64,000 nucleotides of DNA from Bacteroidota bacterium (GTDB lineage Bacteria > Bacteroidota > Ignavibacteria > UBA10030). The stretch is from positions 62,001-126,000 of the forward strand of contig JALONQ010000001.1 in NCBI GenBank assembly GCA_025454835.1, read 5' to 3'. Position numbers and translations under genes: made by a program. Shown here piece after piece: positions 61,858-64,000 of this stretch. Within the stretch, counting starts at the first letter, position 1; the number at the start of each line of letters is the position of its first letter. The notes under the pieces were generated by a model that was not told the DNA's origin, did no database searches, and worked only from the letters and a program-made list of their open reading frames with translations.

Positions 61858-64000
61858 CTAGTCCAGCTCGACCACCGTCACGCCCGCGCCACCCTCGTTC
61901 CAGTCGGCAAGACGATGCGCGCGGACATGCGGTGCATTCTTGAGATACTCTGTCACTCGTTTCCGCAACGCTCCGGTCCCTTTTCCGTGAATGATGTCGA
62001 CCCGATGGAGACCCGCGACCACCGCTCGCTCGAGCGCCATCTCGACCTGTACGATGGCTTCGTCGCCCGTGAGGCCGCGCACATCGACTTCGGGCGAGGC
62101 CGTCGGTAGTTCCAAGCCGCCTGTCGATGGAGACCCGGTGGTCGCCGCTCGACTCCCCGACATCCGGACGAGATCGCGCAGTTCCATTCGGACGCGCATA
62201 GAGCCTACAACGACCGTGGCGCGTTCTCCCTCAATATCGACGATCTCTCCCTCCGTGCTTCCCGCCCGCATCCTCACGCGGTCGCCGAGTGCCAGCTCGA
62301 CGCTCTCCTCCGGCATCGGCGGAGCCACTTCCCGTTCCTGCGCCTCCAGGATCGTTTTCTGCGATTCGACCTGGCCCCGCGCCGCCTTGATCTTCGTCAG
62401 GTCACCCGAACTCTCGCGAACGTCGCGAACCGCTTGCTCGATCGTTCGGCTCGCATTCTTGACGATCTCCCGGGCCTCGCGGACCGCTCGCGCCTTTTCG
62501 GCGCGCGATTCCTCGCGCAGAGCCTTCAAGCGTTCCGCGAGATCGACCGTACTGCGGTCGACCGCTTCGGACCGCTGCCGAAGCGATTCCTGCGCTTCGA
62601 GCATCTCCTGCCTCCGACGGTCCAACTCGACCAGCAACGATTCGAGCCGGGTCTTGTCCGACCCGAGCCGTCGACGGGCCCGGTCCAGGATCTCGGACGA
62701 CAGGCCGATCCTCCCTGCTAGCTCAAGCGCGTAGCTGCTTCCCGGAATGCCAGGCCGGAATCGGAACGTTGGACGGAGGGTCTGGGGATCGAATTCCATC
62801 GAACCGTTCGCGATGCCCTCCGTGCTGTGCGCGAATGCCTTGAGCGAACCCTGGTGAGTTGTGGCCACGCACAAGGCACGTCGTATGCGAAGCTCTTCGA
62901 GCACAGCCATGGCCAACGCGCTCCCCTCTTCGGGGTCCGTCCCCGACCCGATCTCATCCACGAGAACGAGCGAGCGTTCGTCGGCGCCGTCGAGGATCGT
63001 TCGGAGAAGAACGAGATGGGAGCTGAACGTGCTCAGGTCGTGTTCGATCGACTGATCGTCGCCGATATCCACGAAGAAACGCTCGAACGGAAAGAGCGCC
63101 GTGGCCGATCCCGCCGGGACGTGCAGCCCGGAGGCTGCGCAGACGCACAGCAGGCCGATCGTTTTCAGCGCAACGGTCTTTCCGCCTGCGTTCGGGCCGG
63201 TGATAACCAATGACGTTTCCGGTCCGCCCAGGTCGACCGAAAGCGCCACCACCTCCGACCGATCATGTCGCTGGAGCAGGACCGGATGCCGGCCGTCCTC
63301 AATGCGTATGATCGGCGCATCGCTGATCTCGGGCGCCACCCCGACGATCTCGATCGAATACCGTGCGCTGGCGAACAGGGCATCGAGATCGACCAGCGTA
63401 TGGTAGGAGGCTTCAAGCGGTCCGCCAACCTCCGCCACCTGCGCCGTGAGCGCTGCCAGGATCCGAAGGATCTCCCGCTGTTCTGCAAGCTGTAACTCCC
63501 GCAAAGAGTTGTTCAACTCCAGCGTCTCGGTCGGTTCGATGAAGACCGTCGCCCCGCTGGCGGACGACGAATGCACGAAACCGGGCACTCGCCCCTTGAA
63601 TTCGGATTTGATCGGTATGACCAGGCGTCCGTCGCGCGTCGTGATGATCTCGTCCTGGGCGAACTCCTGCTCGGAAACACGCCGCAGGATCGACGCGAGA
63701 CGGCGCTGGAGTCCTTCGCGCGTCGAAGCCATGTCGTTGCGCAGCCGGCGCAACTCATGGCTGGCGGCGTCGCGGATCATCCCCTGTTCATCGATGGCCT
63801 GTGTTATGTTGTATTCGACGACCCGGTCCAAGATCAACGTGGGCACGACATGCGCAAGCGCTGGGAAGCGCTCCGTCCGGCGCTTCAGGAAGAGGTGCAT
63901 CTCACGCGACGTGCGCAGAACGAGCGCGATGTCCAGCAACTCGACGGCGGGGAGCCCCTGGTGGGCGACGGCCGCCTTTCGCAGATGCGGCCGAATGTCA
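61858..64000 (-). CDS. mutS2: MutS2 endonuclease/ATPase, N-terminus cut by window edge
   Basis: The frame is open past the track's TTG start to base 64000, so about 713 residues are visible and the first tens are missing. It has the core and clamp regions, Walker A GPNAGGKTVALKT, Walker B LVLVDEIGSGTDPEEG, a long coiled coil (about 430-540 of the visible protein) and a C-terminal Smr domain (VDVRGLTGDEAIVQVEMALE; HRVDIIHGKGTGALR). MutS2 suppresses recombination or rescues collided ribosomes rather than mismatch repair. It leads the biotin carboxylase pair on the minus strand. Confidence 0.95.
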   Translation of the reverse strand, partial: DIRPHLRKAAVAHQGLPAVELLDIALVLRTSREMHLFLKRRTERFPALAHVVPTLILDRVVEYNITQAIDEQGMIRDAASHELRRLRNDMASTREGLQRRLASILRRVSEQEFAQDEIITTRDGRLVIPIKSEFKGRVPGFVHSSSASGATVFIEPTETLELNNSLRELQLAEQREILRILAALTAQVAEVGGPLEASYHTLVDLDALFASARYSIEIVGVAPEISDAPIIRIEDGRHPVLLQRHDRSEVVALSVDLGGPETSLVITGPNAGGKTVALKTIGLLCVCAASGLHVPAGSATALFPFERFFVDIGDDQSIEHDLSTFSSHLVLLRTILDGADERSLVLVDEIGSGTDPEEGSALAMAVLEELRIRRALCVATTHQGSLKAFAHSTEGIANGSMEFDPQTLRPTFRFRPGIPGSSYALELAGRIGLSSEILDRARRRLGSDKTRLESLLVELDRRRQEMLEAQESLRQRSEAVDRSTVDLAERLKALREESRAEKARAVREAREIVKNASRTIEQAVRDVRESSGDLTKIKAARGQVESQKTILEAQEREVAPPMPEESVELALGDRVRMRAGSTEGEIVDIEGERATVVVGSMRVRMELRDLVRMSGSRAATTGSPSTGGLELPTASPEVDVRGLTGDEAIVQVEMALERAVVAGLHRVDIIHGKGTGALRKRVTEYLKNAPHVRAHRLADWNEGGAGVTVVELD

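Noticed and set aside
1-64000. CRISPR arrays, IS elements, prophage or defence islands
   Set aside because: No regularly spaced direct repeats, transposase, integrase or cas-like genes were found. The only repeat-like structure is the 108-nt palindromic element.

Overview
The window is about 64 kb of dense, GC-rich bacterial chromosome (roughly 60 % GC by eye) with around 57 protein genes, one clear pseudogene, two tRNAs and a tmRNA. Several features point to the Bacteroidota/FCB group: a secreted BNR-repeat protein ending in a FlgD-like type IX sorting domain, two PorV/UPF0164-like outer-membrane proteins, and ten promoter-like sites of the Bacteroidota type (TTG, 20 nt, then a TANNTTG-like box). 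High GC with this gene content suggests a Kapabacteria/Ignavibacteria-like lineage rather than a classical Bacteroides. That placement is inference. There is no phage, IS element or CRISPR array, so this reads as a core-genome segment.

Layout. 1-1.9 kb: the end of a heptosyltransferase, tRNA-Arg and a TPR membrane protein closed by a strong terminator. 1.9-6.6 kb: a partner-switching module (membrane GAF-PP2C phosphatase, STAS protein, RsbW-like kinase, GAF-GAF-PP2C phosphatase). 6.6-11.3 kb: leuS with a structured leader, a WaaE-like glycosyltransferase, a DUF1844 protein and nadK. 11.3-12.3 kb: a cytochrome-like lipoprotein, tRNA-Ala and a DUF971 protein. 12.3-17.6 kb: a lipopolysaccharide operon (msbA, two GT9 transferases, an O-antigen-ligase-like protein). 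17.6-24.3 kb (minus strand): a seven-gene operon of M50 protease, lipoprotein, type IX cargo, two PorV-like proteins, a thioredoxin-like protein and a GT2. 24.3-30.2 kb (minus): a five-gene operon with three membrane GT2 enzymes, a flippase-like protein and a PHP hydrolase. 30.3-37.3 kb: udk, an M16 peptidase, an aminotransferase, nuoG-H-I and a small membrane protein. 37.5-46 kb: comM, a decayed isocitrate/isopropylmalate dehydrogenase, dusB, polX, an unknown protein, nth, a palindromic element and an HD-domain protein. 45.2-53.2 kb: glcD, a rhomboid protease apparently started by CTG, glcF, a deoxyribosyltransferase-like protein, a Tat-exported asparaginase-like enzyme, a membrane phosphoesterase, ygfZ and a LOG-family protein. 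53.2-57.5 kb: ssrA, a PhoB/PhoR-like two-component system, dapF and a lipid-kinase-like protein. 57.5-64 kb (minus): purL, a biotinyl carrier protein, biotin carboxylase and mutS2 running off the edge.

How it works together. Many junctions use 1-4 nt ATGA/GTGA/TGATG overlaps, so genes are grouped in translationally coupled operons. Two cell-envelope themes dominate: LPS core/O-antigen assembly with a second membrane-glycosylation operon, and outer-membrane/type IX surface biogenesis. The least explained parts are the GT2-flippase-PHP operon, the partner-switching module without an obvious sigma factor, the 309-residue orphan protein at 42.7 kb and the 108-nt palindromic element after nth. The shared promoter geometry places several start codons within about 0-3 nt of the predicted transcription start, which suggests leaderless mRNAs.
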